This document shows positions 54,186 through 64,000 of a DNA stretch of 64,000 bases, piece after piece. The translations under genes and the position numbers were made by a program. The notes under the pieces were generated by a model. That model saw only the letters and a program-made list of their open reading frames with translations. It had not been told where the DNA came from and did not search any database. Numbering within the stretch: position 1 is the first letter of the stretch; each line of letters opens with the position of its first letter. The DNA is from Actinernus sp. WN-2022. Lineage: Eukaryota; Cnidaria; Anthozoa; Actiniaria; Actinernidae. The stretch is from assembly GCA_030867875.1 (NCBI GenBank), contig JAOWCC010000553.1, forward strand, positions 1,327,001-1,391,000, given 5' to 3'.

Positions 54186-55361
54186 GTATGCATACTTAAA
54201 TATCATATAGTCCGACGTTTTGGAAGGGACTGCAACCGAGTTATTGAAGAAAAATTCTAAAAGAAATAGGAAGCTTACGAAATTCAATTTTTTTTTAGAG
54301 AAAGTAGGGGGTATTGCAAAAACTAACATATCTTCCCTGTTTTGGCAATTTCGCTACACTTTTATTGCTGGTTTTCACTCAATCCCCATAGATTCAAATG
54401 ACAAAGGGCATGGCGGCCATGTTGGTACCTCCAAAAAAAAGAAACTAACGAGGAATCAATTGTTTAAGGGTACCAACATGGCAGCAATTAGCAAGCCAAT
54501 CTTTCTCAAACTCGGTAACTTTACCAAAATGTTAACTGGTGTGATATTTCTTTCCTATGGTTATTTCCCAAGTCGTGGGTGAGAGTGGAAAAACGATATG
54601 GGCTTTTCAGTATGGAGCCCATATCGTTTGTCCACTCTTACCCACGTTTTTACTCTCGTGCGCAGGTGAGTTTGTCGTAAACTTTTCATGAGCAAAGTTT
54701 GTTTGTCTATTATCAATCGACACACTATGAAGAACCCTGGCAGACTTTATTAGCGTAATTCAAAAGTTTATTTGACTGACTTCATTGGTATCCCTTCACT
54801 GAAATGAACTTTAACTCAATTAAAATCAACTTCTATTCATTTGTTTATTCCATTGAAATCGACTGCATTTCAAATTCAAATCAGTCACAAGAGCGCTAAT
54901 TTGGGCCCGAATCAAACAACTAAATACAAACGACAAAGGGCATCACGCCGGGTCAGCTGTCTCGCATTTCCCGACATATGACTCAAGCCAATATGGCGGC
55001 TCGACGGAGCATTATTTTTCGAGGACTGGAAACTAGTCTACCTGGGATAGCCCGCGGAATAAGAACACGAGATTACTTTGAAAGCGAAGAAATCAAGCTT
55101 TATTTTGGTACCAAACTTAAGGGGAAAAAGAGAAATGTAAAATTTAGAGAACAAATCGTGTTGTTGGTATAATGGCAGACTGTTGACTCTATCGAAAAAT
55201 GGCTAACTTTAGCTTCAATAGGATTTTTTGAACTCGCGAACACAGACCTGAAAGAATGACTCCTGGACTCTTCAATCCTTCGGAAAGAATCGTATGTTTT
55301 TTGTTTGTGTGAAATCGCTTTTATTTTATAGAAAATCTTCGATTTTCCATACGTACTATAA
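54186..55361. other. No gene seen; miniature elements
   Basis: Contains a hairpin at 54575-54645, a pair of opposed GCCATGTTGGTACC / GGTACCAACATGGC words (54417 and 54469) and scattered AT-rich DNA. An ORF at 54978-55172 has no motif. Confidence 0.45.
54575..54645. repeat. Hairpin with ~31-bp arms
   Basis: GTGGGTGAGAGTGG...ACGATATGGGC on the left, GCCCATATCGTTTGTCCACT then CTTACCCAC on the right, loop about 10 bp. Confidence 0.85.
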
Positions 55362-55582
55362 GGGCGCGTTCGATTGACCGTATTCCGGAATAAGAATAGA
55401 TGGAATAATCTCTGGAAATCACTGGATCAGGCACATTTTGCACTGTAAGTTACTAACGTTTGCTGAAGTGTGATATTTAGAATACATTTCGTATTCCATA
55501 GATTAAAAATTCCCGACATAAGCAATTTGTAGTGATCATTCTGTTTATTCTTATTCCGGAATACAGTCAATCGAACGCACCC
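55362..55582. mobile_element. 221-bp Harbinger-type MITE, TAA target site
   Basis: Terminal inverted repeats of about 37 bp begin GGGCGCGTTCGATTGACCG and end CAATCGAACGCACCC, with TATTCCGGAATAAGAATA symmetry inside. TAA flanks both ends (55359-55361 and 55583-55585). Confidence 0.85.
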
Positions 55583-55641
55583 TAAGTCTTGTATTGTGAT
55601 ACTTGCCGGCGAATACGCAATTCTTTTATAGTAACTTTACG

Positions 55642-57042
55642 ATGCCTAAAAAAAAATACAACCGCTTCGCCGTTGGGAAGTTTATGGTGGCAAAGCGTGA
55701 TGCAGCAGTTGGACTAGCCAAGGAAACATCAAGAGTTTTGACAGAAATAAAAAATCAACAACAAACTGTCCACCAATTGAAGTTTAAGGTACGATCACAA
55801 CAGTAATGTACAAGCGATGTAATGTTGTTGATATTATATTTTATGCCAGAACTCGATAGCTTATTTGTGACCGTGCTCTTTCGCTTATAACGATTCGATT
55901 TTTTCCTTCCGATACGAGTAAGTAATATTTTAAACAACGTTCCTTTGAAGAACCTATTTTATTCGAAACTGTTTTAGCTTTTTAAATTAATGAATTTATT
56001 TGAGCCGCTGAATGAAATATGATCGGACAGGAAATTCTCTCTTGAAGATTTTCATTTTTTTGGTAATTGAGAAAGTAGAAATTAGAAACTGATCTTGTCG
56101 ACTTAACCCTAAATTTGTAACAGCATTTCTCTCCCTTATTAATTGTATAGCATGGAAGTCTTCTATATTTTGGTGTATCTAAATAATTATATGTTATGTA
56201 CGTAGGAAAATGAACTCAAAGGGACATCTGGAAGAATCAGTTCGGCTGAGCTTAAAACACACCGTAGCACACAGGTAATGTTTGTGTTTTTATTATAGCA
56301 GATTAGATGTATTTAACTAATTTTGTACTGACCAGATTATTGATAATGCAGCTTTATTTAATTAATATATCATTAGTTTGATATATAAGTATATATATAT
56401 AAACGTTTTTGATATGCTAGTTCAATCAATACGTATCATATATATGTTTGCTTTGAATGTTAGTCAATGAAACCATTTCTGTATTTTAGGGTGAGAAGCG
56501 AATCCGATCACCAACATCCCTACAGAGTCCAACTTACAACTCACAGACTTCCCACAGACGAAGCAAAGAAACATTTGCAATGGATTTACAGATACATGGG
56601 GCTACAACAAGCAACAAACGGCCTACACTTGATGGTCTCTTTGACACCTTACAGACAAGATGCAAGACTAGTGAACTAGGAGATTATATTTTATTAAATA
56701 ATAAGGTTTCAACTACATAATAGACAAAAGGCAAAAAAAGGAACAAGAAATATTTAACAAATCTAAGGATAATATATTAAGAAGCATAGCTACCTACTAT
56801 TCTGCTGGGGTAATGGATAAAAGAAAATACCAGGCTGTTAGACTGGCATCTACCATGAAGTCTAGTGAAAAGAAAAGAGGTGGGAGGACAGCTATTTCTT
56901 TCATGCCACGATGTACCATACCAAATAATACTCTTATGAAGGAAGTCAACAGCATTGATATTGGAACAGTTCAGTCAGTCAAAGACACGTTTTCTGCATA
57001 CATAGAGGATGCACATACTAGTGGCTGCTTTAGAGACTTAAG
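55642..57042 (+). CDS. Three-exon cnidarian protein of unknown function, with a frame break in exon 3
   Basis: The exons are 55642-55788, 56206-56274 and 56490-57042, all phase 0 joins. Exon 1 gives MPKKKYNRFAVGKFMVAKRD and a Gln-rich helix; exon 2 ENELKGTSGRISSAELKTHR; exon 3 GEKRIRSPTSLQSPTYNSQT, a Ser/Thr-rich linker, LDGLFDTLQTRC and NNKVSTT. At about 56700-56718 the frame must change by one base to continue into EQEIFNKSKDNILRSIATYY, VMDKRKYQAVRLASTM and NSIDIGTVQSVKDTFSAYIE, which ends at a donor at 57043. The second half resembles an uncharacterised, repeated coral family in which the segment YYSAGVMxKRKYxxVR recurs (recollection, not searched). The break may be a mutation or a sequence error. 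The miniature element at 55362 sits 60 bp upstream of the ATG. Confidence 0.6.
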
Positions 57043-57339
57043 GTACTCCCGGAGGGTCCGGCAACAAAAAAATGTCATTTTTGTTTCATATTATATGATT
57101 CCTAATAGGGTACTCTTCCATCCTAGAAAAACATTTTTATCGAATTTCTAAAAGTTTCCGAGAAAAACGACGTTGATTCCCGTTGCTATCGCCGGTAATT
57201 TTAGAGAATGACATCATTACTTTGAGCCCACGGCGAGTCTCTTGATTAACTAAGCATGCGCACTAGTCGATATCACACCTAGTTTACACGTGACGATGCA
57301 GATCTCGCGCGCTGCCTTGATCGAACTCGTACGATCGAT

Positions 57340-57753
57340 ATGGCTGGTAAGTTGCGACTTCACCTCTTTTACATACAGTTTTCTTTCATTTCGTGTTGTA
57401 ATTGCCTTACTTCTATACAAACAGGCAAATATAAATGTGAATGTTTCTTTTACCATCTACATCAAACTATATAAAGGAAGAAGAGGGGGAGTTTGAAGGA
57501 GAAAGTGAACGGGCCACGGCGCGATTTCGCGCTGCCGTGCACGAGGAAACGTAAGTGGCACACTTTTCTGTAAAGCACAGTAAAGCACAATTTCCTAATT
57601 ACCAATCACGTATGTTTCTTTTTCAGAGGAAAGAATGCACAAATAGGGCTGATGGACTTGGTCCAAAGGGCCAAGCAGCGTATGGAAAACCCGCGTGCAT
57701 CGGACCCCGATGTACGCGGTTTCATCTACCGCGAAATGTATCAGTTTTTGGCG
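57340..57753 (+). CDS. 5' part of an unknown gene, three short exons
   Basis: The exons are 57340-57346 (ATG GCT G), 57481-57550 and 57627-57753, joined in phase with GT-AG sites. The product begins MAEEGEFEGESERATARFRA and continues NAQIGLMDLVQRAKQRMENP and DPDVRGFIYREMYQFLA. It is charged and helical, with no recognised domain. The start is supported by the clean donor after seven coding bases and a GC-rich, CpG-containing upstream stretch (57285-57340) that looks like a promoter. Later exons may lie farther right but could not be linked by phase. Confidence 0.55.
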
Positions 57754-58513
57754 GTGAGTTTTTCCGAATTTGCAATGATAGTTTAACTTCAGAATTTTTT
57801 AGCATCTTGTAGGTCCGATCTTGTAGATCGAAGGTGTCATAAAGTTTTCAAATTCCACCACGACTTCAGTAGAATGAAATAATTAAAACACGGCAATTGT
57901 CATCTTCCAGTTAAAATGGTTCTATTCAAAGGTCTGGCGGATATACAATACATGGATTGGGCACATCACCTGTCAAATATTTTTGATGCTGCGTACTGAA
58001 AGCTAAATGGATATCAAATGTAAACCCAGAGGTAGTCCAAATTTTGACTATTAAAAAAAACTTTTGAATGAAGTTCATTTTCATTGACAGAAAAAAAAGC
58101 CAAATAACTCGCATTCCCAAATACTCCTCGAGTCCCTGACCCACAAACACAGTAACAACACTTTGAAGTGGCGGGTCCTGGCCCACAATATCCACTGTAT
58201 TATCATTGATAACCAAAACATACATCTGTAATCATTATTTTTAGCAGCCATAATCTAGTTGGCCAAACTTACACTGGTACTAAAGTTATTTCTTTCTTTT
58301 TCTCTTCAGATTCAGTGAGCTATAGTTGTTGCTGTTCTTTGTGCATACTGATTTCGTAATATGATATGATGAGATATATTTTCTGTTTAAAAATATCACC
58401 CATAAGTCTGAAATGTTTTATCGAACAAGACAACTAAATTTGGCGGAGGGTTATGACAATTAATTTTTAACAAAAACCAATACTTCCAATGACATTTGTA
58501 AATTCTGATTTCA

Positions 58514-58678
58514 GGCCCTGATTACATGAAGCAAGCTAGCCTGCCTTGCAGAGATCTGGCTTATAAAAACCCACCATAACTCTGAACTTCGATTTTTTTT
58601 TTTTTACAGAGATGCCAAATCTCTGTAAACTGTCAGGGCCAACTTGTGGGCTAGTCTGCCGCATGTAATCAGTGCCTT
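58514..58678. mobile_element. ~165-bp inverted-repeat element
   Basis: AGGCCCTGATTACATG...AGCCTGCC at the left and GGCTAGTCTGCCGCATGTAA then TCAGTGCCT at the right form about 30 bp of imperfect terminal inverted repeat. A T-run of 13 lies inside, flanked by CAGAGAT...ATCTCTG words. Confidence 0.7.
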
Positions 58679-59031
58679 GGATCCCACGTACAAAATAAAT
58701 AAATGCATCTAAACCATTAGAATGTAAAAACATGAATCCATAAGCATTTTGTTCTAGTGTAAATGGGGTCTAAAAGTGACATTTCAGTATCTCTCAAAGT
58801 AAAATTTCAGCATGCACACGCATTTGCAAAGTATTCTTTAATAACATTACTCGTTACTTTTTATCACAACTGCTGTTATTGTGGGTGGTTGGCAATTTTA
58901 AACACAAAACAAAAAATTATATTTTAGATGTATGTATATGTATATTGAAAACAATAACGAATATTGGTAGCAACTTTTCAATAGGCGAATCATTGCTGAT
59001 GTCAGTTTACATCTTTGCCACATTACGGTCT

Positions 59032-59306
59032 GGTCATAAAGTATAAGGGGGGTGGGTACTATTTTTCAACATGGAAAAATGGGTGGGCCAAGAATAATTA
59101 TGCACTGCATCAGGGGTGAACAAGGGGTTTCAGCCTTTGTTTGGCTTTGAAAGAAATCGCAACACGTTTCTAATTTTCCCTCTTGGATGATATAAATGGT
59201 GGTTGTGGTGGGCTACAGATAATTTTGCATGAATCAGGGGGGCCATAAAAAATAAGTTTTAGGAAGATTTGATTTTTCCTGCCACCCCCCTATACTTTGA
59301 CCAGCC
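59032..59306. mobile_element. ~275-bp MITE with G-rich termini, probable TTA target site
   Basis: The left end GGTCTGGTCATAAAGTATAA then GGGGGG and the right end CCCCCCTATACTTTGACC then AGCCC are inverted repeats of about 28 bp. TTA flanks both sides, so it is probably Harbinger-like. Confidence 0.7.
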
Positions 59307-59594
59307 CTTAGCATACAAAGACTACATCCGTTGAAAGGGGCAAGACTTCATGTTATGGCACACCATGATTCCCAGAGTTAAACTAGGCCATTTCAAAAGT
59401 ACAAAATTCTCCATTATAGTTTGGGTGTATTTGGGATCAAAAGTGGTTAGGTTTTTTATTATTTTGGGGTTAGGTTTACAATGAATCATGGTGTAGATAT
59501 AACATGAAGTCTCTGCCATTGAAAGAGAATTTTAAACTTAATCATCAAATTTGATAAGTTAAATATTTACAGACTTTTTCAAAACTGAAAAATG

Positions 59595-59620
59595 GGTGGG
59601 GGGAGGGGGGGGGGGGGGGG
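59595..59620. repeat. G-rich homopolymer-like run
   Basis: GTGGGGGGAG followed by about 16 G bases. Quadruplex-forming potential; length uncertain. Confidence 0.75.
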
Positions 59621-59787
59621 TTGAGCAAGAGTAGCTGACAGCCATACGTTATTTGCAAATTTTTTGATTTTTAAACACTCATTCCTCAATCATATCGCTC
59701 TCAAATTTTCGGTGATTATGAAATGTGACAATCTCTTGATTCATGGATGTCACTTGAAGTTTGATGTATGCTAATGAGGAAAAACTT

Positions 59788-60081
59788 AAACACGAAGTTC
59801 CGGTATAAATAGGTTAGCCCCTCCTCTTTTCACGCATGGCGAGCTCGAAATTTAAAATTCAAATTGCTGAGCAGTGAAGAAAGCAAGCGAGCATATCAGC
59901 CTCTCCTTTGAAATGCTAGATTTTTAAGGTTTAAAATTATACAAGCCATATCGCGAGATAAGCAATCAGTAGGGAGCACTCAAGTGGAGCACACGCAGAT
60001 GTTAACTCCACAAAGGCCGATTAACAACTGAAAGGTGACAAACTCCTGGGGTCCCCGTTTTATACCGGAACTTCGTGTTTA
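59788..60081. repeat. Inverted-repeat-flanked segment
   Basis: AAACACGAAGTTCCGGTATAAA at the left and its reverse complement TTTATACCGGAACTTCG... at the right are about 23 bp each and enclose 250 bp without coding signal. Confidence 0.65.
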
Positions 60082-61181
60082 AACAAGGATTCACCTATAG
60101 GCAGGTTTCGTGTTCTCTCATGGACAAGCTGGAACAAGCATTCTGTGGATGCTAATGTGTGGGAAACTTTTCTTATGGTAATAGCTTTTAGCAAATCCCC
60201 CCTGCATCAGCCTTTTTAGTACTCGTCTGTGGGAACACAAAACCAGTCTATTGTTACCAATATATACATGATTTCACCACAGTTCTTTACTTTTGCTTTA
60301 CTATCAGTTTCTTGGTTATAGTCAAGTAATTTTATAAACGTACTTTTTCTCTGCTGTATATAAATATTGTTATAAATAAAAGAAAGAGCTCATTTACTAT
60401 CCATGGCTTTTGCGTATCTCAGTTGACCACCTTGCTCATCATTGTTATCCCAATTCAGTTCACCTGACTTGTCTTGTTTTTTCTGTATCTAATTCTACAA
60501 CCCTAAAACAAAGCCTTGAATCATCTAGAGAGCCATCACATGATCTGTATTGGGACAACATTGTGGCAAAACTAAATTCGATATCGTATTGGGATCTTGT
60601 GCATTGGCATCAATGCCACCCGGCCACAACTGTCAAAAAGAACCCCAGAAATTTGTGGTGTTAAATCGAATGGAATCGATTATTTTGGGAATTGAGGACA
60701 ACCTACAGAATTCTGGTACAACTAAAAATCTAAGTCCCCTTATACTAAAATGGAATATTGGATATGTCACAAAATCATGTACCCAGGCCTTCTGTTTTAA
60801 CTTCTCCTGCAACTCTGTAACTTCGATTATACATATGTCTATCCAGCATCAATATACCAATTTGACATGATTTGGTTCAATATTAAAGGAGCTAGAGCAG
60901 TTATCCTGAACACCATTTTACCCAAAACAAGTGGCAAAATGACCATTTTCCAGCTCTTTTCAGCACGTTTTGATGAACTATTCAAACACGAATTGGAGTC
61001 TTTTACCAGGGGTTCCAAATATTGAGAAAACAAATGAAACCCAATTCGTGTTTGAAATGTCTTCTCATGCGAATGCTAAACCGAAAACTTACATTCGCTT
61101 TTCAAACTTCGTTAGCAATTACTGTTTACCGTTTGACTGTTGTATATAATTATTCAATAGATGGCTTATTATTCTTTCTAG

Positions 61182-61360
61182 ACCACTACCTCATTGTTTA
61201 CAAAGAAGACAATGTGAAAACAATTGTGTGTTGTGATGAACTCAGAAACTATGATGAGATATGTGCTTCTTGTAAAGCCATGTGGAAGGATGATACCCTT
61301 ACTAGTCGGGTTAAAAGAAAGATAGTACAGCTAGTACATGTATTGTGGAATTATGAATAA
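61182..61360 (+). CDS. Isolated exon (HYLIVY-type), unknown
   Basis: After CTTTCTAG the frame (one base carried over) reads HYLIVYKEDNVKTIVCCDEL, NYDEICASCKAMW and KDDTLTSRVKRK to a TAA at 61358-61360. The pattern (YL.VY.ED..T.IV....) resembles the small N-terminal domain that precedes BEN domains in many anthozoan proteins. No BEN domain is seen. It may go with the Lys-rich exon at 62060-62261. Confidence 0.4.
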
Positions 61361-62059
61361 TTATAAGGTCAATGAATTAATACGTACTCCATTCAAACAA
61401 AAAGGTTAAACACACAAAAAAATACATTTCATTAAAGAAGCATACTTGCTGCTGCTAAACTAGTTTGTTAACTAAACAACCTGTTGGAGGTCATTCTAAC
61501 ACTGTGTAACTGAACACATTCAATATAGGGGCTAGAAAGACTTTTGTCCGAGCCCATGAATCATTGCACAAAATATTTTGATTAGTTTGTTTATCAATAA
61601 TGGTCACTTAGTTAGAAGGCTATAGTGTTTAGTCTAACTCAAATGCTCTTGCTTTTGGATTATAGATTTTGAAGACATATTCAATGAAAGTTACATTTGA
61701 AATGGTATATACCAGTATGCAAAAATTAAGATAAAAGAAAGTATGTTATCAAAAACATATCTACATGTACATATATGTTGAAGTATATACACGATGGCCC
61801 AAAATAGAGATGGATTTCGAAAGATTAATATTCACATAACAACAATGCCACTCTTTCTCATTCTTGCGACCCTCAAAAATCAGTTGCGCACGCAATGATT
61901 CAGTTTTTGGGTTCAGACACAAGCGGCATACATCTTTCACTTTTCTTGTCCACTATCCTATAGCTCTGGAGTATCTGAAGAGTGTACAGCAGGGTAAATT
62001 AAATCAAAAGAACAAAAGGGAAAAAAGCAGGTACATGTACATCGACTGCCACAACCACC
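61361..62059. other. No gene seen
   Basis: AT-rich DNA without exon-like ORFs; probably intron or intergenic. Confidence 0.4.
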
Positions 62060-62261
62060 ATGGAGGCAAGCAACACAAAAGGTAAAGGGGAAGAAAAGAA
62101 GAGAAAGAGATCTGCAGATACCGAGTCTGAAGCAAAAAAAGGCAAAAGACCAAAGCATCTATGCAGAAAGAAGATGAAGTGGAGAACAGGAAGAGGAAAA
62201 AAATATGTGCAGAAGTAAAAGAAAACAATAGATGCCAAAAAAGCACAAGCAAAACAATTAG
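62060..62261 (+). CDS. Lys-rich exon-like segment, frame change inside
   Basis: Starts MEASNTKGKGEEKKRKRSAD, then within A-runs near 62136-62150 the protein-like frame shifts to KASMQKEDEVENRKRKKICA and ENNRCQKSTSKTI, ending at a donor (ATTAG then GTACAT). The basic composition suggests a nuclear-localised linker. Minus-strand ORFs here, all Phe/Leu, are shadows. Confidence 0.35.
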
Positions 62262-62492
62262 GTACATTGTACCCAACTACTTTAGCTTTGTAGTTATTCT
62301 GGGTACCCTTTACCTTAACTTTCTGTAAATTCTACTTTGTATGATTTTGTAAATTGGTAAATCTATTAATCTATGGTAATAAATCTATTATCTATCATAT
62401 GCTACGAAATAGAGTACTTTAAACAACAGACCAGGTTCACTCTCCAGTAATCAAATTTACTACATGTAATATTTTTAAACCTTATCTAATAG

Positions 62493-62616
62493 GCCTTTCC
62501 TGCATCCGTTTCAATGACCACGTCACAGAAGAAATAGCACTTACAGGATTTCACCCAAACCCATCTGACATTATAATGGGAAGTTTTGAACTTTTCCCAG
62601 AAAAGTTGGAGAATTA
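62493..62616 (+). CDS. Terminal exon, unknown
   Basis: After CTAATAG it reads LSCIRFNDHVTEEIALTGFH then PNPSDIIMGSFELFPEKLEN and stops at TAA. Composition and the acceptor support an exon. The phase does not fit the Lys-rich exon directly, so an exon may be missing. Confidence 0.4.
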
Positions 62617-63202
62617 AAAATATTATAATGTGCAAAGGCAATTCATTAGAAGTCGGCAGTCTGATTACTATACCCAGACAAAGTACACATAACGTTGTTT
62701 CTCCAGCTAGTTTAGAGGATATGGCAGTTATGCAAAAAGTTATTGAAAATCCATTCTTTTTTGCAAATTCCCATTATTTTTTTAAAATGTAGCTGCATGA
62801 ACAATCTAGTGTTGACTGACTATGTTCTTGAATGAAATAAGGGTAAACAAATCTTAAACAGAATAACCTGATGAATGTGAAAATGTGGTATGGTTTGCAC
62901 ATTGTTGGTGTGGAGAAAGGATAGGGGGAGGGCTGGGCCATAGCTTAATTTTCATCATCCATTTTCAAACCAAAAGGGCTGAGTGACTCCTGATCACGTT
63001 CTTGATCAAAATACTTGAAGAACAATTTAGAATGCGACAAGGGGTCACTTACGCCATTGTGGCACACACCACTTCATTATGTATTTATTTATTTTGTTAT
63101 TATGATACTAAACATGTTTTCAATAGTTTAATTCTGCCAAAATGGTTTTCATTTTCATGAGAACTGAAAAGATCCCCAAGAAAAAAAATCTTAATCACAA
63201 AC
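62617..63202. other. No gene seen
   Basis: AT-rich flank. The segment 62930-63080 has words (GATCACGTTCTTGATCA, AATTTAGAATGCGA) similar to the hairpin element at 22775. Confidence 0.4.
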
Positions 63203-63985
63203 CTTTCAGTTCTCTGACCATTTTCATGAGGACTCTCGAGGCATCTGTCACTAGCTCGCCCAGATGTAGCTCCCCGATTATCTGTTCCAGCAACCTCTTG
63301 CATCCAATCTTCTCCATCAATGTTGACATCCCACCAGCTTCCCTCTTGTCACCCTAAGTCAATAATGACATTGAGATAGTGATACATCATCACATACACA
63401 CAGTATTTAGCACTAAATCCTGGTGAATCCATTCTTCCATAACCACAAACTACTAGCACATCATCCTTAAATACCTTCCAAATGACATCCTTCATTTTGG
63501 TCCACAACTCTCTGATACTAGGCACTGCATGCAAACTTTTAATTCTAGTGAAGCTTGATGCTGATACAAAATGCAAATGCAAGCACTTTGCTAGCATTGA
63601 CATATTCTCAAATTTATTCAAAGAAACCAGAACAGCAGAAGCCAAAAGCACTGATGAAACAAAACCTTCTGTCCACGCTTGTCTATAACAATTGAGGAGG
63701 AGTTCCACACACCAGAGTTGTCCTTAGTGCACTTATATGCAATGGTCAGCACTCCAGCTTCAATCTTTTTCTCCATTACCTGCCGTTTACACATGCATTC
63801 TGGCTCTTGATATCAACTTCAGCAACAATCCGGTCAGCCCTAAACAGTTCTTCATACTTAACAAGATATTCACTAGATAACTTTAATGCAACAAGTTCTT
63901 TCTTGGCTCTATCCTTCAAACCTTCCTTGTATGCATCCAGTGTAATAGGGCCAAACTGTTGTACAAGATTTGTTAACGAATACAC
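63203..63985 (-). pseudogene. DDE-transposase-like gene, decayed (runs off toward window end)
   Basis: Read on the minus strand: YEELFRADRIVAEVDIKSQN (63985-63786); after a frame change EKKIEAGVLTIAYKCTKDNS and VWNSSSIVI; after a second frame change near 63690 SVLLASAVLVSLNKFENMSM, HLHFVSASSFTRI and DDVLVVCGYGRMDSPGFSAK to about 63355; then, after a third frame change, DKREAGGMSTLMEKIGCKRL and ELVTDASRVLMKMVRELK to a donor at 63202. This is the same superfamily as the THAP transposase at 38.5-42.6 kb. The motif expected as GDGRxDSPG reads GYGRMDSPG, so a probable metal-binding Asp is lost. Upstream exons, including any THAP domain, would lie to the right of the window. Confidence 0.7.
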
Positions 63986-64000
63986 AATAGTTAAAGCAAA

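Larger units (their letters stand above)
57754..61181. other. No confirmed gene; miniature elements and AT-rich DNA
   Basis: Holds the elements at 58514-58678, 59032-59306 and 59788-60081, the G-run at 59595 and the dispersed repeat at 59625. ORFs at 60410-60664 and 60550-60870 overlap in different frames with no splice sites or motifs. Confidence 0.4.

Noticed and set aside
61958..62276. Phe/Leu-rich minus-strand ORFs resembling a membrane protein
   Set aside because: The hydrophobicity is the complement of AAA/AAG/GAA lysine and glutamate codons on the plus strand, a common artefact.

Overview
This is nuclear DNA from an animal, most likely an anthozoan cnidarian such as a stony coral. That is inferred from several signs: AT-rich DNA scattered with ACATGTA words, GT-AG introns of a few hundred bp to about 2 kb, many miniature inverted-repeat elements, and gene families that are greatly expanded in coral and anemone genomes. 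There is no bacterial-style operon, no CRISPR array, and no tRNA or rRNA gene that I can recognise. Real coding sequence is a small fraction of the window. It was recovered by reading exons between splice sites and checking that exon phases match.

Layout. 0-3.5 kb: two partial gene ends of unknown function, with a CTTTAC/GTAAAG-rich satellite between them and a 711-bp TA-duplicating miniature element in the second gene. 3.5-8.4 kb: repeat-rich DNA holding a foldback, a Harbinger-type miniature element, 31-bp and ~60-bp tandem repeats and two Penelope/hammerhead-like fragments. 8.5-10 kb: an intronless DBF4-like cell-cycle gene with one frameshift. 11.1-19.3 kb: eight phase-matched exons of a DUF7869-type protein. 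21.8-26.2 kb: six phase-matched exons that together encode a P-loop ATPase with an SF3/AAA+ order of motifs. The space between these two holds a 680-bp palindrome, tandem repeats and a chimeric mobile-element ORF. 26.4-27.4 kb: a decayed tyrosine recombinase of the DIRS/Crypton kind. 28.3-33.7 kb: seven phase-matched exons of a cnidarian multi-exon gene that resembles the N-terminal part of HECT-ligase-like proteins. 34.6-38.3 kb: LINE fragments, one keeping a 2A-like motif next to a PHD-like finger, and a long inverted repeat. 38.5-42.6 kb: a decayed THAP/DDE transposase gene. 44.4-46.4 kb: a Helitron-type gene (cysteine-protease-like plus DUF6570-like regions) broken by a stop and joined to an RPA-like fragment. 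47.4-49.9 kb: strongly pyrimidine-biased, Pro/Ser/Thr-coding sequence. 50.1-50.9 kb: a tandemly duplicated exon of an integrase-type gene on the minus strand. 52.4-54.2 kb: a signal-peptide exon (minus) and a broken RING/TRAF gene (plus). 55.6-57.0 kb and 57.3-57.8 kb: two further multi-exon genes of unknown function. 57.8-63 kb: miniature elements and isolated exons. 63.2-64 kb: a second DDE-transposase-like pseudogene on the minus strand.

Most coding sequence therefore derives from mobile elements at different stages of decay, with nested insertions that allow relative dating. The most interesting unit is 11-27.4 kb: a DUF7869 (nuclease-like) gene followed on the same strand by an SF3-like ATPase and then a tyrosine recombinase. 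Whether these form one mobile system or are neighbours by chance cannot be settled from one window.
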